Origin: Virgibacillus litoralis
GTDB lineage: Bacteria > Bacillota > Bacilli > Bacillales > Amphibacillaceae
Assembly (NCBI RefSeq): GCF_017873675.1
Contig: NZ_JAGGKK010000002.1
Coordinates: 246,732-310,731 of the forward strand
Length of the DNA: 64,000 nt
Reading direction: 5' to 3'
A program made the translations under genes and the position numbers. This document shows positions 47,027 to 55,797 of the stretch, piece after piece; the first letter of the stretch is position 1; each line of letters begins with the position of its first letter. A model generated the notes under the pieces. That model did no database searches and was not told the origin of the DNA. It saw only the letters and a list, made by a program, of their open reading frames with translations.

Positions 47027-47833
47027 CTACTTCTGTTCTGGTCGATTTTTTGCCATGATAAACACTGGTTCCAATGTTTTATCTTCGTATATAAATGGCA
47101 ACGACGTTATTGGAATACTTCCCTCTGCAAAGAACTTCATTGTCATTTGTGCTAATATATCATAACCTGTTTTATTTTGTATGTCAGCAAAAATTAATAC
47201 ATCCTGATGTGGTACAGCTACAGCCAGCTGTCCTTTACTATTTGCGAGCATTTCTTCCAGAAACGCTTCGTTCAGAATTCTGCTTGCATCATAACCATCC
47301 TGTTTAGCAACGAAATAAAAATCATTTTCAGCTACCGTATCTTTCTTGAAATCATTGGATAAAGATCTAATGTTAAATGTTGCAATTTCATCAATTCTAT
47401 CGTAAGTCCATCCCTCTTTTTCGAGCATTGGTTCATCAATTAACCGATAGGATTTACCTAAATCCAGTGCATAGTAAACACGAGTCTCTGCAGTATGTTC
47501 TTTAGATACCAGTGTAGTACCCGAATTTGTTTCTGTTGCGAATGATGTTGCACGAATGACAGGATAAATATTTTTCTCCATCCCAGTCAAAGTGTGTTCT
47601 TCATTCATAATCCGTAATGCTTCTAATACATGTTCCTCTAGTTCATCTATAGCTGGTTCGCCCCGCTTGTTATATTTCGATACAACATTCGGTAGTGTAA
47701 TGGTCATTCCTTGCTTGGATTCCTTCCACTCTATCCGATAGGAATCTTCGTCCCTCTTATAAGATGTATTAAATTCGGGATTGGAAAACCTTTCATCAAG
47801 TATTTTTTTCATTTTCAAACTAGTCATTTTCAT
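47027..47833 (-). CDS. ytpQ: DUF1444 protein YtpQ
   Basis: 268 residues, ATG at 47833 with AAAGGAG. DUF1444 family: MKMTSLKMKKILDERF, ATSFATETNSGT, YYALDLGKSYRLIDEPML and TSLPFIYEDKTLEPVF. No motif for a known activity. Cytosolic. Middle gene of the ytpP-ytpQ-ytpR group. Confidence 0.92.
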   Translation of the reverse strand: MKMTSLKMKKILDERFSNPEFNTSYKRDEDSYRIEWKESKQGMTITLPNVVSKYNKRGEPAIDELEEHVLEALRIMNEEHTLTGMEKNIYPVIRATSFATETNSGTTLVSKEHTAETRVYYALDLGKSYRLIDEPMLEKEGWTYDRIDEIATFNIRSLSNDFKKDTVAENDFYFVAKQDGYDASRILNEAFLEEMLANSKGQLAVAVPHQDVLIFADIQNKTGYDILAQMTMKFFAEGSIPITSLPFIYEDKTLEPVFIMAKNRPEQK

Positions 47834-47857
47834 CGTAGTGCAACTCTCCTTTTAACC

Positions 47858-48169
47858 TTATACCCCTTTGATAAATTCGATAATTTCGTCCTTTGTTTTA
47901 CGGTCTTTGCTAACAAATCTGCCAGCTTCTTTACCACCTTTAAATGCAATAAAGCTTGGAATTCCAAAAACATCATATTGCTGGCAAATCTCAATAAACT
48001 GGTCTCGGTCAACCAGAACAAATGTATATTCCGGAAAATCCTGTTCAATTTCTGGTAGGACCGGTTCAATCACTCGGCAGTCCGGACACCAGTCAGCAGA
48101 AAATAGAGCAATAATATTATCTTTATTTATCAGATCATTAAATTCATTAACCGTTTCTAACGTTTTCAT
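47858..48169 (-). CDS. ytpP: Thioredoxin-like protein YtpP
   Basis: 103 residues, ATG at 48169 with TGGAGG. Thioredoxin fold with the redox motif WCPDC (FSADWCPDCRVIEPVLPE) and the cis-proline GIPSFIAFKGGK. Likely a cytosolic thiol-disulfide reductase or bacillithiol-related; B. subtilis YtpP reacts with bacillithiolated substrates. First of three genes. Confidence 0.93.
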   Translation of the reverse strand: MKTLETVNEFNDLINKDNIIALFSADWCPDCRVIEPVLPEIEQDFPEYTFVLVDRDQFIEICQQYDVFGIPSFIAFKGGKEAGRFVSKDRKTKDEIIEFIKGV

Positions 48170-48272
48170 AGTTATCAGCCTCCATTGCTATCATATCTTT
48201 GTTTTAACTATGATTCAATAAACTTGACTGAATCAACGTATGGTGATATACATAAAATTCCAACTTTTCTTC

Positions 48273-48362
48273 TTAGAAAACTTGGCTTGTCGCCAATCCT
48301 CAGTATAGATAAGCCTTAGTTGCACTTATGCAGTAAGAAAGGATTTATACTTTATTATCTGC
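48273..48362. repeat. Copy of the three-hairpin repeat
   Basis: A near-consensus copy: TTAGAAAACTTGGCTTGTCG, AAGCCTTAGTTGCACTTATG, and GCAGTAAGAAAGG...TTATCTGC. In front of ytpP and downstream of the lipoprotein gene. Confidence 0.75.
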
Positions 48363-48371
48363 AAAAAAATA

Positions 48372-48399
48372 TCAGTCAATGAACTAATTCATTGACTGA
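48372..48399 (-). terminator. Terminator of the lipoprotein gene
   Basis: Perfect 12-bp arms TCAGTCAATGAA/TTCATTGACTGA with a four-base loop, followed by ATATTTTTTT on the minus strand. Confidence 0.88.
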
Positions 48400-48420
48400 C
48401 TTTTTAGTATTATTAGATAT

Positions 48421-48963
48421 TTATTTTTGGACAGTGCTTGTTTGCTGCAAGGCTATGGATTGTGCAATCTTCATAAGCTCTTCTGAATCATCACTCAAAT
48501 TTCTTCTTGAAGTATAAGTAGTGATTTTGACGCCACCCACACCAATCTGTAATTCATAATCTTCTTCCTGATTGTGAGGGATTATACGCATATACCCAAA
48601 CTTATTCTTATCTTCAAATGTCTCTAACAGCAAAGCCTTATCACTTTTTGCTGCTGCAGAATTATAACTAAGCTTACTTAGTGGGTCTTCAAGATTATTA
48701 TAAAAAACAATAAATGTTTGGTCTCCATCTTTTAGAATAACATTATTTTCATCTTCTTCTTTCACTTCTAAACTATTTGGTAAATACATTGAAAATGAAT
48801 CCAGTTTATGGTTCGTTTCAATCTTTTCATCCGAATTGAATATTTTTTTGGCTGATTCCTTAGCATCCTTAATTGCCTCTTCTTCTGTTTGCATACTGCA
48901 CGCAGTCAGTGTGACTAGGAAGAGCAAAGAAACTATTGTAATATTCCATATTGATTTTCGCAA
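48421..48963 (-). CDS. Uncharacterised lipoprotein
   Basis: 180 residues, TTG start at 48963 behind CAGGGGG with seven bases. Lipoprotein signal ending in TLTACSMQ, so mature protein starts at Cys22. The rest (KSAKKIFNSDEKIETNH, FIVFYNNLEDPLSKLSY, MRIIPHNQEEDYELQIG) is soluble and acidic, with no recognised domain and one Cys only. A stand-alone gene between ytpP and ytoQ with its own terminator; it has no counterpart at this place in B. subtilis. Confidence 0.8.
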   Translation of the reverse strand: MRKSIWNITIVSLLFLVTLTACSMQTEEEAIKDAKESAKKIFNSDEKIETNHKLDSFSMYLPNSLEVKEEDENNVILKDGDQTFIVFYNNLEDPLSKLSYNSAAAKSDKALLLETFEDKNKFGYMRIIPHNQEEDYELQIGVGGVKITTYTSRRNLSDDSEELMKIAQSIALQQTSTVQK

Positions 48964-49125
48964 TGTTTTTCCCCCTGGATCTAGTACTTTTTACCTCTTT
49001 TTATAATACTACGAATTTAATAAATTTCAAGGTAATTATTTTCCAGCAAGCTACTTTATTTGCGTTGTCTAAAAAAAAACAGATAATATAGAATTGAGAT
49101 TATATATAAATTTGGAGGGATATTT

Positions 49126-49566
49126 ATGGATCTAACTGTATACTTAGCAGGTCAGATACACGATGACTGGCGGGAAACAGTAAAATCAAAAGCTAAGGAA
49201 AATAATCTTCCACTCACATTTGTTGGACCACAAACAAATCATGAGCGTTCAGACAATGTGGGGGAAGACATAATTGGCAAGCAACCAGCAAAAATTTATA
49301 CAGATGATGCAGCATCAAGTATTAATAATTTTCGAACACAGGTTTTGTTGCAAAAATCTGATGTGGTTATCGCATTGTTTGGTGAGAAGTATAAACAATG
49401 GAATACAGCGATGGATGCGAGTGCGGCAATATCAATGAATAAACCTACAATAATCATCAGACCAGAATCACTAGTGCATCCATTGAAAGAACTTTCCAAC
49501 AAGGCCAACGTAACTGTCGAAACAGTCGACCAAGCTTTAGAAGTACTGCAATACATTTATGAGTAA
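49126..49566 (+). CDS. ytoQ: YtoQ family protein
   Basis: 146 residues, ATG at 49126 after TTGGAGGG. Opens MDLTVYLAGQIHDDWRETV; fold similar to nucleoside 2-deoxyribosyltransferases (VYLAGQI and VVIALFGEKYKQWNTAMDASAA carry the nucleotide-loop and acidic residues). Substrate unproven. Same place as B. subtilis ytoQ. Confidence 0.88.
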   Translation: MDLTVYLAGQIHDDWRETVKSKAKENNLPLTFVGPQTNHERSDNVGEDIIGKQPAKIYTDDAASSINNFRTQVLLQKSDVVIALFGEKYKQWNTAMDASAAISMNKPTIIIRPESLVHPLKELSNKANVTVETVDQALEVLQYIYE

Positions 49567-49570
49567 TTAT

Positions 49571-49600
49571 AGCAGCGGTTATATTCCGCTGCCATTTTTT
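49571..49600 (+). terminator. Terminator of ytoQ
   Basis: Arms AGCAGCGG/CCGCTGC around a seven-base loop, then ATTTTTT. Confidence 0.8.
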
Positions 49601-50097
49601 ATTTTATAATCCCATTGACCATGTAACAGTTTAACAACATGAACGAACATTTCTTTTCTAGAGATCTGGTCATTCGTAAATATACCAATGGCACCTTCAT
49701 TTTTTCGTACATCTTTTCGCTTCGCGTACGTGTCCATTATATCTCCTAGCTCAGCGCCACCTTGAAGCTGATTAGTAAATTCTTTAGGCAACAAAATCCG
49801 AGCACCGCTAGCTGTAAAAACTTCCTTTTCTCTTGTAACTAATGCCCCCCAATTACATAAGTAAAGTTGATCACCTACTTGCATAACGCCACCTTCTAAA
49901 CCGATTCCAATATCACCCGAAGTAGTTTCTATACACTGCATTGCACGGTTCATTGCCCCTTCTCTTGTTTCAAAATCCGAGAGTGGCTGTGCACTTACTT
50001 TTGATAGTGCATCAAGGCCAGAAACACCATGCTTTACAAATACTTCCTCAACTGCCTGTACCTTTGTAGGATTTTTTGACCCAATAATTACTTCCAT
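49579..50097 (-). CDS. Inosine/xanthosine triphosphatase-like protein (DUF84/YjjX)
   Basis: 172 residues from ATG 50097, with GAGGTG at good spacing; the ORF runs further upstream without support. DUF84: MEVIIGSKNPTKVQAVEEVF, REGAMNRAMQCIE, IGIGLEGGVMQVGDQLYLCNW. By family it cleans the nucleotide pool of ITP and XTP. Converges with ytoQ. Not found at this place in B. subtilis. Confidence 0.85.
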   Translation of the reverse strand: MEVIIGSKNPTKVQAVEEVFVKHGVSGLDALSKVSAQPLSDFETREGAMNRAMQCIETTSGDIGIGLEGGVMQVGDQLYLCNWGALVTREKEVFTASGARILLPKEFTNQLQGGAELGDIMDTYAKRKDVRKNEGAIGIFTNDQISRKEMFVHVVKLLHGQWDYKIKNGSGI

Positions 50098-50167
50098 ACA
50101 AAACACCTCACAATCTTTCAAATTGCAGGGGCTAACTCAAAGGGACAATAAGAGTTAACAACATCCC

Positions 50168-50212
50168 AAAAATAACCCCGTACACTATAAAAGTGGTTTG
50201 GGGTTATTTTTA
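50168..50212. terminator. Terminator of ytoP
   Basis: Arms AAAAATAACCCC/GGGGTTATTTTT around about 20 bases. Confidence 0.8.
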
Positions 50213-50292
50213 ACACTAATTTCACACTATCTATAGTGGGACTTTAAATTTTTTTGAAAAATACTTTTAGGTCAGCCCCTCTCTAAAAATAA

Positions 50293-51360
50293 TTAATTAG
50301 CTTTTTGAATTGTTTCAATTGTGTTTTTGTCAGTAGCTTTTACAAGTTTGACGATTAATTCTTTTGCAGCTTGATAATCATCTACGTGAATCATTGATGC
50401 GGATGTATGAATATAGCGGGAGCAAATTCCAACAACCGCAGATGGTACTCCATCATTTGATAAATGTACCCGACCTGCATCGGTTCCACCTTGTGAAACA
50501 AAATACTGGTAAGGGATATTATTAGATTCTGCCGTATCCAAGATAAATTCTCGCATACCACGATGTGTTATCATTGTGCGATCAAATATACGAAGTAAAG
50601 CACCTTTGCCTAGTTGACCGAATTCTTTTTCATCACCTGACATATCATTAGCTGGTGATGCGTCAAGTGCATAAAAGATATCAGGCTTAATCATATTTGC
50701 TGCGACCTGCGCACCACGCAGACCCACTTCTTCCTGAACTGTTGCACCTGAGAACAATTGGTTTGGAAGTTTTTCATCTTTAAGTTCTTTTAATAATTCA
50801 ACAGAAAGACCACAACCATAACGGTTATCCCATGCCTTAGCAAGAATTTTTTTATCATTGGCCATTGGTGTGAATGGGCAAATTGGTACAATAGGCTGTC
50901 CAGGCTTAATGCCGATTTTTTCAGCATTCTCTTGGTCATCTGCACCAATATCGATAAGCATGTTACTGATTTCCATTGGTTTTTTCCGTTGTTCCGGCGT
51001 TAAATTATGTGGAGGAGTTGACCCAATTACGCCAGTCACAGGACCATTCTCTGTCATAACCTGAACACGCTGAGCTAGTAGCACCTGGCTCCACCAGCCG
51101 CCCAACGTTTGAAAGCGAATCATACCATTTTTGGTAATTTGTGTGACCATAAAACCAACCTCGTCCATGTGGCCTGCTACCATAACGCGAGGTCCATCAC
51201 CGTTTTTCACACCAAAAACACCACCAAGATTATCCTGAATTACCTCGTCAGCGTACTTACCGAGTTCTTCTTTCATAAACTTACGAACTAGATGCTCATT
51301 TCCTGGCGCCCCTTGCATTTCTGTGAGTGTTCTGAATAAGTCTGTTGTTTCCTGATTCAT
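50293..51360 (-). CDS. ytoP: M42 glutamyl/general aminopeptidase YtoP
   Basis: 355 residues from ATG 51360 behind GGAGGG with eight bases. M42 peptidase: [39 protein letters not shown] and [12 protein letters not shown] hold the two-metal ligands and the catalytic Glu. Forms dodecameric cytosolic aminopeptidases in the family. Monocistronic, in B. subtilis order next to ytzB. Confidence 0.94.
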   Translation of the reverse strand: MNQETTDLFRTLTEMQGAPGNEHLVRKFMKEELGKYADEVIQDNLGGVFGVKNGDGPRVMVAGHMDEVGFMVTQITKNGMIRFQTLGGWWSQVLLAQRVQVMTENGPVTGVIGSTPPHNLTPEQRKKPMEISNMLIDIGADDQENAEKIGIKPGQPIVPICPFTPMANDKKILAKAWDNRYGCGLSVELLKELKDEKLPNQLFSGATVQEEVGLRGAQVAANMIKPDIFYALDASPANDMSGDEKEFGQLGKGALLRIFDRTMITHRGMREFILDTAESNNIPYQYFVSQGGTDAGRVHLSNDGVPSAVVGICSRYIHTSASMIHVDDYQAAKELIVKLVKATDKNTIETIQKAN

Positions 51361-51553
51361 CTGTATTCCCTCCATCTATACTATATTTATTTTTATGTAG
51401 TATAATAAGTATAACGGAAAATGACTCCTTCTTTCCACCAATCAACTAAATTTGTGTTTTAGTTTCTATTTTAATATGTTTCAGTTATACTAATTATTAA
51501 ATTGGACATTAATTACTAGGATTAAGAAATTTATTTCAAGAGGTGAAAATAAA

Positions 51554-51868
51554 ATGAATGTAAAAAGAGCAGCTCTTGCAGCAGGATTGGGTGTCGCAGT
51601 AGGATATCTTGCAAAGCAACAAATCGATCAATATCAGAAGATAACCCCGGAAAAAGCTTTGAAACAAGCAAAGGAAACATTTAAAAAACAGGGTCCTATA
51701 AGTGGCTCATGGATTTATATGAAACCAGAAGAAGTCGAGAAAAATGGACTATTGTATAATGCCTATCGTGGCGGAGTTACCCGAAACATCGATGGCGAAA
51801 ATAAACAATATGAGTTTTATGTAGATGTAGAAACAGGCGCTGTAATTGGTGCCGTACAAACAGCATAA
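51554..51868 (+). CDS. ytzB: PepSY-domain protein YtzB
   Basis: 104 residues, ATG at 51554 after AAGAGGTG. Short hydrophobic N-terminus (RAALAAGLGVAVGYLAKQQI) then a PepSY domain (ITPEKALKQAKETFKKQGPI, YEFYVDVETGAVIGAVQT). May anchor or export the domain; PepSY proteins are thought to inhibit or chaperone proteases. Same position as B. subtilis ytzB. Confidence 0.85.
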   Translation: MNVKRAALAAGLGVAVGYLAKQQIDQYQKITPEKALKQAKETFKKQGPISGSWIYMKPEEVEKNGLLYNAYRGGVTRNIDGENKQYEFYVDVETGAVIGAVQTA

Positions 51869-51876
51869 TAACAAGA

Positions 51877-51975
51877 GTGCAAGCGTCTGTTAGAAGCTGG
51901 CCGGTGAGAACACCACGTCCTGTAGCGTCACCGTCACTTGTACGTCCTGTTCGTCGAAGCTGGGTGGCTGATTCG
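51877..51975. repeat. Degenerate ACGTCCTG repeat segment
   Basis: Contains CACGTCCTGTAGCGTCACCG and TACGTCCTGTTCGTCG, two copies of an (A)CGTCCTGT word set in a GC-richer 100-bp block just after ytzB. A similar word, CACGTCCTATGGCAACTTCT, lies at 14856. Likely remnants of a dispersed element rather than coding; the open frame here shows no ribosome binding site. Confidence 0.55.
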
Positions 51976-52026
51976 GGAGTCCAGTTATCTACAGCACTTA
52001 AATTTTATAGTTTCCTATACGGAAAT

Positions 52027-52056
52027 AAAAAGCCATCTGCTGACAGATGGCTTTTT
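52027..52056 (+). terminator. Terminator downstream of ytzB, bidirectional with ytnP
   Basis: Perfect 13-bp arms AAAAAGCCATCTG/CAGATGGCTTTTT around CTGA. Confidence 0.9.
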
Positions 52057-52105
52057 AAATTTTATAGATTTTGTGTTAAAAATAATAAACTTTTAGAAAA
52101 CAGCC

Positions 52106-52960
52106 TTATTTATAGTCATATCGCGTCCGTTCAATTTCATCAATTGGCTTTCCTGATTCATCAAATTTAATTGCACGTAAATAAGCATCATGGTAAAACG
52201 TATACCACGCATTTTTCTGATAACCAAATTCCATCCATTTTTCTTTTTCATGTACTGAAGTTACCGGGTAATCATCATATGCAAGTGCCCATAATTTATT
52301 CTGATGGGCATGGGTTGGCATTATATCAGCCATATGAATAAATACTTCATCTCCATCTTCAAAAACCAAAATGCAATGTCCATCACTATGTCCACCTGTA
52401 TGGACCATCTTTAGCCCTTCAACTACCGAAATTTCATTTTCAAACGGCTGTACATGATCCTGAACTGGTTTCCAATTTTCTTCCCAATATGTATTTATAG
52501 ATCGAATATTTGGGTTTCGCATTTCATTCCATTCCGCTGCCGATACATGAATAGTCGCGTTTTCAAATACAGGTTGATACGTACCCTCCACTTTTCTAGT
52601 CAGACCGCATGCATGATCAAAATGCAAGTGAGTCATTAACATTGCATCAATATCCTTAACTGTTAACCCCAATTCAGCCAGTGATTGATCGATGGAGGAT
52701 TGTTCCAGAACACCAAAATTACGTAATTGTTTATCCGTTAATTTTCCATTTCCCATACCGGAATCTATTAAAAAGTTTTTTCCATCCACTTGAAGCAGTA
52801 TCGGATCCGTTCTCAATTCTATTTGGTTTTTTTCATTTGGTGGATATTTCTTACTCCACAATGCCTTTGGAACAACGCCAAACATGGCACCTCCATCCAG
52901 GAAATTCACACCACCATTTAACCACGTCAACTTTGCTCGTCCAATTTGAAGTGTTTCCAT
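52106..52960 (-). CDS. ytnP: Metallo-beta-lactamase fold lactonase YtnP
   Basis: 284 residues, ATG at 52960 behind AAGGAGG. MBL fold: [20 protein letters not shown] (HxHxDH), [13 protein letters not shown] and HMADIMP supply the zinc ligands. B. subtilis YtnP (281 residues) is a quorum-quenching N-acyl homoserine lactonase. No signal peptide. Next to trmB as in B. subtilis. Confidence 0.93.
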   Translation of the reverse strand: METLQIGRAKLTWLNGGVNFLDGGAMFGVVPKALWSKKYPPNEKNQIELRTDPILLQVDGKNFLIDSGMGNGKLTDKQLRNFGVLEQSSIDQSLAELGLTVKDIDAMLMTHLHFDHACGLTRKVEGTYQPVFENATIHVSAAEWNEMRNPNIRSINTYWEENWKPVQDHVQPFENEISVVEGLKMVHTGGHSDGHCILVFEDGDEVFIHMADIMPTHAHQNKLWALAYDDYPVTSVHEKEKWMEFGYQKNAWYTFYHDAYLRAIKFDESGKPIDEIERTRYDYK

Positions 52961-53021
52961 TATTCAGCCTCCTTCTTCCTAATTATTAGTTTAGCTAAAG
53001 AATATATTTCGTGCAAATAAT

Positions 53022-53084
53022 TTAGAAAGTTAAGGCTTTTCGCCAACCCTTTATGGCCAAAAACCTTAGTTCAATTATGCAGTA
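53022..53084. repeat. Three-hairpin repeat, partial copy
   Basis: TTTAGAAAGTTAAGGCTTTTCGCC, ATGGCCAAAAACC, TTATGCAGTAG; then GAGGCTGGGACATAAC. Confidence 0.7.
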
Positions 53085-53271
53085 GAGGCTGGGACATAAC
53101 TAAAAATCTCTACTTTAAAGACGAATAATAACAGGATAGGTTTTTTAGAACGTTCATTATCAATGGTTGGATCTAATACGTAATTCCTATAAAATGCGAC
53201 GTAGTGAAAAACTTTTATTTAAGCTTCTTTCCCTTCTCTTAAAGAATGAAGGTTGAGTGCTTCGATTCGTT

Positions 53272-53393
53272 CCGGCAGAATACTTCGCTTTCCATGGGCA
53301 CGACCTCAGCCTCCTCAGAAGCACAGAACGCTTCTTCCGGGGTCTTCGGAACGTGCTGTTCCCATAGGAGTCTGCGCATTCTGCCTCCACTGG
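53272..53393. repeat. GC-rich dispersed element, diverged copy
   Basis: Matches the ends and order of the 123-bp element (TACTTCGCTTTCCATGGGC, CAGCCTCCTC, CCCATAGGAGTCTGCGCATT, CTCCACTGG) with many substitutions. Confidence 0.65.
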
Positions 53394-53462
53394 AAGAGGC
53401 TTCTTGATTAGAGATTGAAGTGTTCCCTATGGCTATGGCTAAGAAGACTAAGTAAAAACAAT

Positions 53463-53585
53463 CCCAGCGGAGGAAATACACGTAGACTCCTGTGGGAGCT
53501 GAGGCCTAGATGAGACTACGCAGCGACGTAGGAGCAAGGAGGCTCATCAGCCGCCCACGGAAAGCGAAGTGTATTTCCGGAGCGG
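53463..53585 (-). repeat. GC-rich 123-bp dispersed element, copy in reverse orientation
   Basis: CCCAGCGGAGGAAATACACG at one end and GAAGTGTATTTCCGGAGCGG at the other, with AAATACAC/GTGTATTT inverted ends and complementary internal GC-rich arms. Reverse complement of the element at 63736-63858 with only two differences I could find, so a recent duplication or gene-conversion pair. No transposase open frame inside. Confidence 0.88.
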
Positions 53586-53643
53586 CATCATAGCACTCAA
53601 ACTTTTTAAAAAGTACTTCGCAGTTTATATCTAATCTGCAATA

Positions 53644-53726
53644 TTAGAAAACTAGGCATTCACCAAGCCTTTTGGTGAATGACATAGTTGCACTTATGCA
53701 GTAAGAAAGTATACATTCTTAACTGC
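53644..53726. repeat. Three-hairpin repeat, near-consensus copy
   Basis: TTAGAAAACTAGGCATTCACC, CCTTTTGGTGAATGACATAGTTGCAC, GCAGTAAGAAAGTA and a complementary CTTAACTGC. Confidence 0.75.
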
Positions 53727-53728
53727 AA

Positions 53729-53783
53729 AAATCCGAACTAATTCGAATTCTATTTCAAGAATTTTGAATCATAGTTCGGATTT
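53729..53783. repeat. 55-bp palindromic repeat, copy 3
   Basis: Same as the copy at 3703-3757 in the same orientation. The flanking ACTTTGACTAAATAC and TTGTCCCCAGCCA are also shared with that site, so the mobile unit is longer than the palindrome itself. Confidence 0.85.
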
Positions 53784-53861
53784 TACTTTGACTAAATACT
53801 TTTGTCCCCAGCCACTAACTGCTGAAATAAAAAGTAATTATACTTTCCTAACTGCAAAAAA

Positions 53862-53882
53862 AGAACCCTTTTGATGAGTTCT
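53862..53882 (-). terminator. Terminator of trmB
   Basis: AGAAC/GTTCT arms around a ten-base region overlapping the trmB stop, followed by TTTTTTT on the minus strand. Confidence 0.65.
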
Positions 53883-54522
53883 AAGAAAATTGGGCACGGC
53901 ATCGATAGATAACTTGTCCTTTTGCCGAAAATTTAGCTTCGTATTCTGTCATGACGTTTTCAGGATCCTCCGCTTTATGAAGGTCCAAATTAACTTCTGT
54001 CAAGCCCATACCAAACTCGGAGAAACTAACAAGTGAGTATTCAAATAACCCTCGATTATCGGTTTTTAATATAAGTTCACCACTCGGCTGCATGACGTCC
54101 TTGTATTGCTCTAAGAACGTACGGAAAGTTAAACGTCTTTTCTCATGGCGATTCTTTGGCCAAGGATCAGAAAAATTTAAATATATGTCAGAAATTTCAT
54201 TTTCTGCAAAAATATCCCTTAATTTTTCTGCATTTTCATTTATCAGTACAATATTATCCTGGTCTGATTGCATTAATTTCTGAGCTGCAGTTACAGCGAT
54301 ACTTTTTGCAACCTCAATTCCTATAAAATTGACTTCTGGGAATTGCTTAGCCATCCCTGCTAAAAACTGGCCTTTACCAGTACCTATCTCCAAATGAATT
54401 GGATTGTTATTACCGAAAATTTCACGCCACTTATTCTTTTTTTCAGATGGATTAGGAATTACAAAGTGCCTGTTTTCTTTCAGGAAATCATCTGCCCATG
54501 GCTTATTACGCTGTCGCACCAT
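53881..54522 (-). CDS. trmB: tRNA (guanine-N7-)-methyltransferase TrmB
   Basis: 213 residues from ATG 54522 (GTG at 54519 is also possible, giving MRQRNKPWADDF, which matches the family start); the upstream 18 codons lack similarity. SAM fold: LEIGTGKGQFLAGMAKQFP, NFIGIEV, YLNFSDPWPKNRHEKRRLT, typical of TrmB. Methylates G46 of tRNA. ytzH lies divergently in front of it, as in B. subtilis. Confidence 0.95.
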   Translation of the reverse strand: MVRQRNKPWADDFLKENRHFVIPNPSEKKNKWREIFGNNNPIHLEIGTGKGQFLAGMAKQFPEVNFIGIEVAKSIAVTAAQKLMQSDQDNIVLINENAEKLRDIFAENEISDIYLNFSDPWPKNRHEKRRLTFRTFLEQYKDVMQPSGELILKTDNRGLFEYSLVSFSEFGMGLTEVNLDLHKAEDPENVMTEYEAKFSAKGQVIYRCRAQFS

Positions 54523-54597
54523 TAGCACCACGCTTTCTAAATATTTTAGCATAGAATAAAATTTATTGGTTAACACTATAAATTGAGGTGATTTCGA

Positions 54598-54885
54598 TTG
54601 ACATTAACCGTTCATAATCAATTAAGGTTACTGCAAGATATTTTAAGCGAACAAACAGAGGATTGCTGTGGTGAGATTTCAGAATATCAGCAGATAAAAA
54701 GACTAGTTCAAGCCATGATGGCAAACAACAGCATCTCTGATGAACAGCTACTTCAATTATTGCCAGAAATATATAATTATGGCCGGCAAGGTGAAATTGC
54801 ACAAAATGATGAGGAGCACATAACTACAAATCAGGAAAACATAGAGACTTGGGTAAGTGCTATCCAGCAGACTAGTTCAGAATAA
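54598..54885 (+). CDS. ytzH: YtzH-like protein
   Basis: 95 residues, TTG at 54598 with GAGGTGA. Opens with LTVHNQLRLLQDILSEQTED and CCGEISEYQQIKRLVQAMM; helical, cytosolic, no known function. Converges with ytmP and their ends overlap by 14 bp, the arrangement seen in B. subtilis. Confidence 0.85.
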   Translation: MTLTVHNQLRLLQDILSEQTEDCCGEISEYQQIKRLVQAMMANNSISDEQLLQLLPEIYNYGRQGEIAQNDEEHITTNQENIETWVSAIQQTSSE

Positions 54886-55687
54886 CAGACTCTACATGAA
54901 AATTTAAATCGCTTAGATCCTTTAATCTACTATAAGCTTTATTCATTTCATTACGTTCATTATGCCAGCATAAATAGGAAAGTGCATCTATTATCAAGTA
55001 CCAATATATGCGTTCAATTAACTGCTCATTTTTCGTTATACCGTAATGTTGAAGCCATTCATTCCAGTCTTCCTGCGGTATATACCACTTTAATACAAAT
55101 CCAAAATCCATTGCAGGGTCAGCTATCATTGCATTATCCCAATCAACCAAATAGAGCTGGCCCTTATTTGTTAGCAAAATATTATTATGATTCAAATCAC
55201 AATGACACACAACCTGTTGTTGTCCCCGTGTTACAGGAAGTAATCGGTGTAGATAATGAATGGCATTACGAACTTCTTTATGTTGTTCCATCAAATTATT
55301 CGATTTTACTTGTTCAGCTATTTCAGCAAAGCGATCATCTGGTGTGACGGCTTTTTTTCCCATTCGCATGAGCATATGCAACAGTTCAGAAGAGTTGTGT
55401 ATTTTACGGATTAAAGAAGCTACCTGGTGATGTTGCATTTCCAATGGGTTAAGTTCTCTTCCATCAAGCCACTCCTGAGCAGTAACGACATCACCATTTT
55501 TCATCCGTTTCGTCCAAACAAGCTTAGGGACAATTCCCTCTGCAGATAGCACTGCCAGGAATGGGGAGGAGTTTCGTTTTAGAAATAGCCGCCGGTTGTG
55601 ATTTTCTGCTATAAAAGCATCACCAGTCAATCCACCAGCCGAGGTAACATTCCATTCTTTTCCTAGTGCTTGTTTAAGCCAATTCAC
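54872..55687 (-). CDS. ytmP: Aminoglycoside phosphotransferase-like kinase YtmP
   Basis: 271 residues, GTG at 55687 behind GAGGT. Kinase-like fold: VVCHCDLNHNNILLTNKG (catalytic HxDxxxxN), LYLVDWDNAMIADPAMDFG (metal Asp). Related to choline/aminoglycoside kinases; substrate unknown. Convergent with ytzH, upstream neighbour of ytlR. Confidence 0.92.
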   Translation of the reverse strand: MNWLKQALGKEWNVTSAGGLTGDAFIAENHNRRLFLKRNSSPFLAVLSAEGIVPKLVWTKRMKNGDVVTAQEWLDGRELNPLEMQHHQVASLIRKIHNSSELLHMLMRMGKKAVTPDDRFAEIAEQVKSNNLMEQHKEVRNAIHYLHRLLPVTRGQQQVVCHCDLNHNNILLTNKGQLYLVDWDNAMIADPAMDFGFVLKWYIPQEDWNEWLQHYGITKNEQLIERIYWYLIIDALSYLCWHNERNEMNKAYSRLKDLSDLNFHVESVILN

Positions 55688-55797
55688 CGTACATACCTCA
55701 AATCATCATCTATATTTTTGCATCTTATTATAATTTAATCTTAAAAAAGAGACATGAGAATAGAGTATAGGAATTCTACATTAATTTCAAGCAAAAA

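Larger units (their letters stand above)
52961..53880. other. 920-bp gene-free region packed with repeats
   Basis: Holds, in order, a three-hairpin repeat (53022-53084), a diverged GC-rich element (53272-53393), a 123-bp GC-rich element (53463-53585), another three-hairpin repeat (53644-53726) and a 55-bp palindrome (53729-53783). Small open frames over the GC-rich elements have no ribosome binding site. It separates ytnP from trmB, genes that are close in B. subtilis. Confidence 0.75.

Noticed and set aside
51877..52170. 97-codon open frame (Arg/Ser/Val-rich start) after ytzB
   Set aside because: No ribosome binding site; it spans the ACGTCCTG repeat and the ytzB terminator, and overlaps ytnP in antisense.
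53187..53481. Two short open frames on the minus strand over the GC-rich elements (also at 63578-63811)
   Set aside because: They are confined to the repeat, lack ribosome binding sites and share no family. Length arises from GC-rich composition.
53463..53585. GC-rich element as a horizontally acquired gene
   Set aside because: It is 123 bp, has inverted ends and no coding capacity; a dispersed repeat explains it better.
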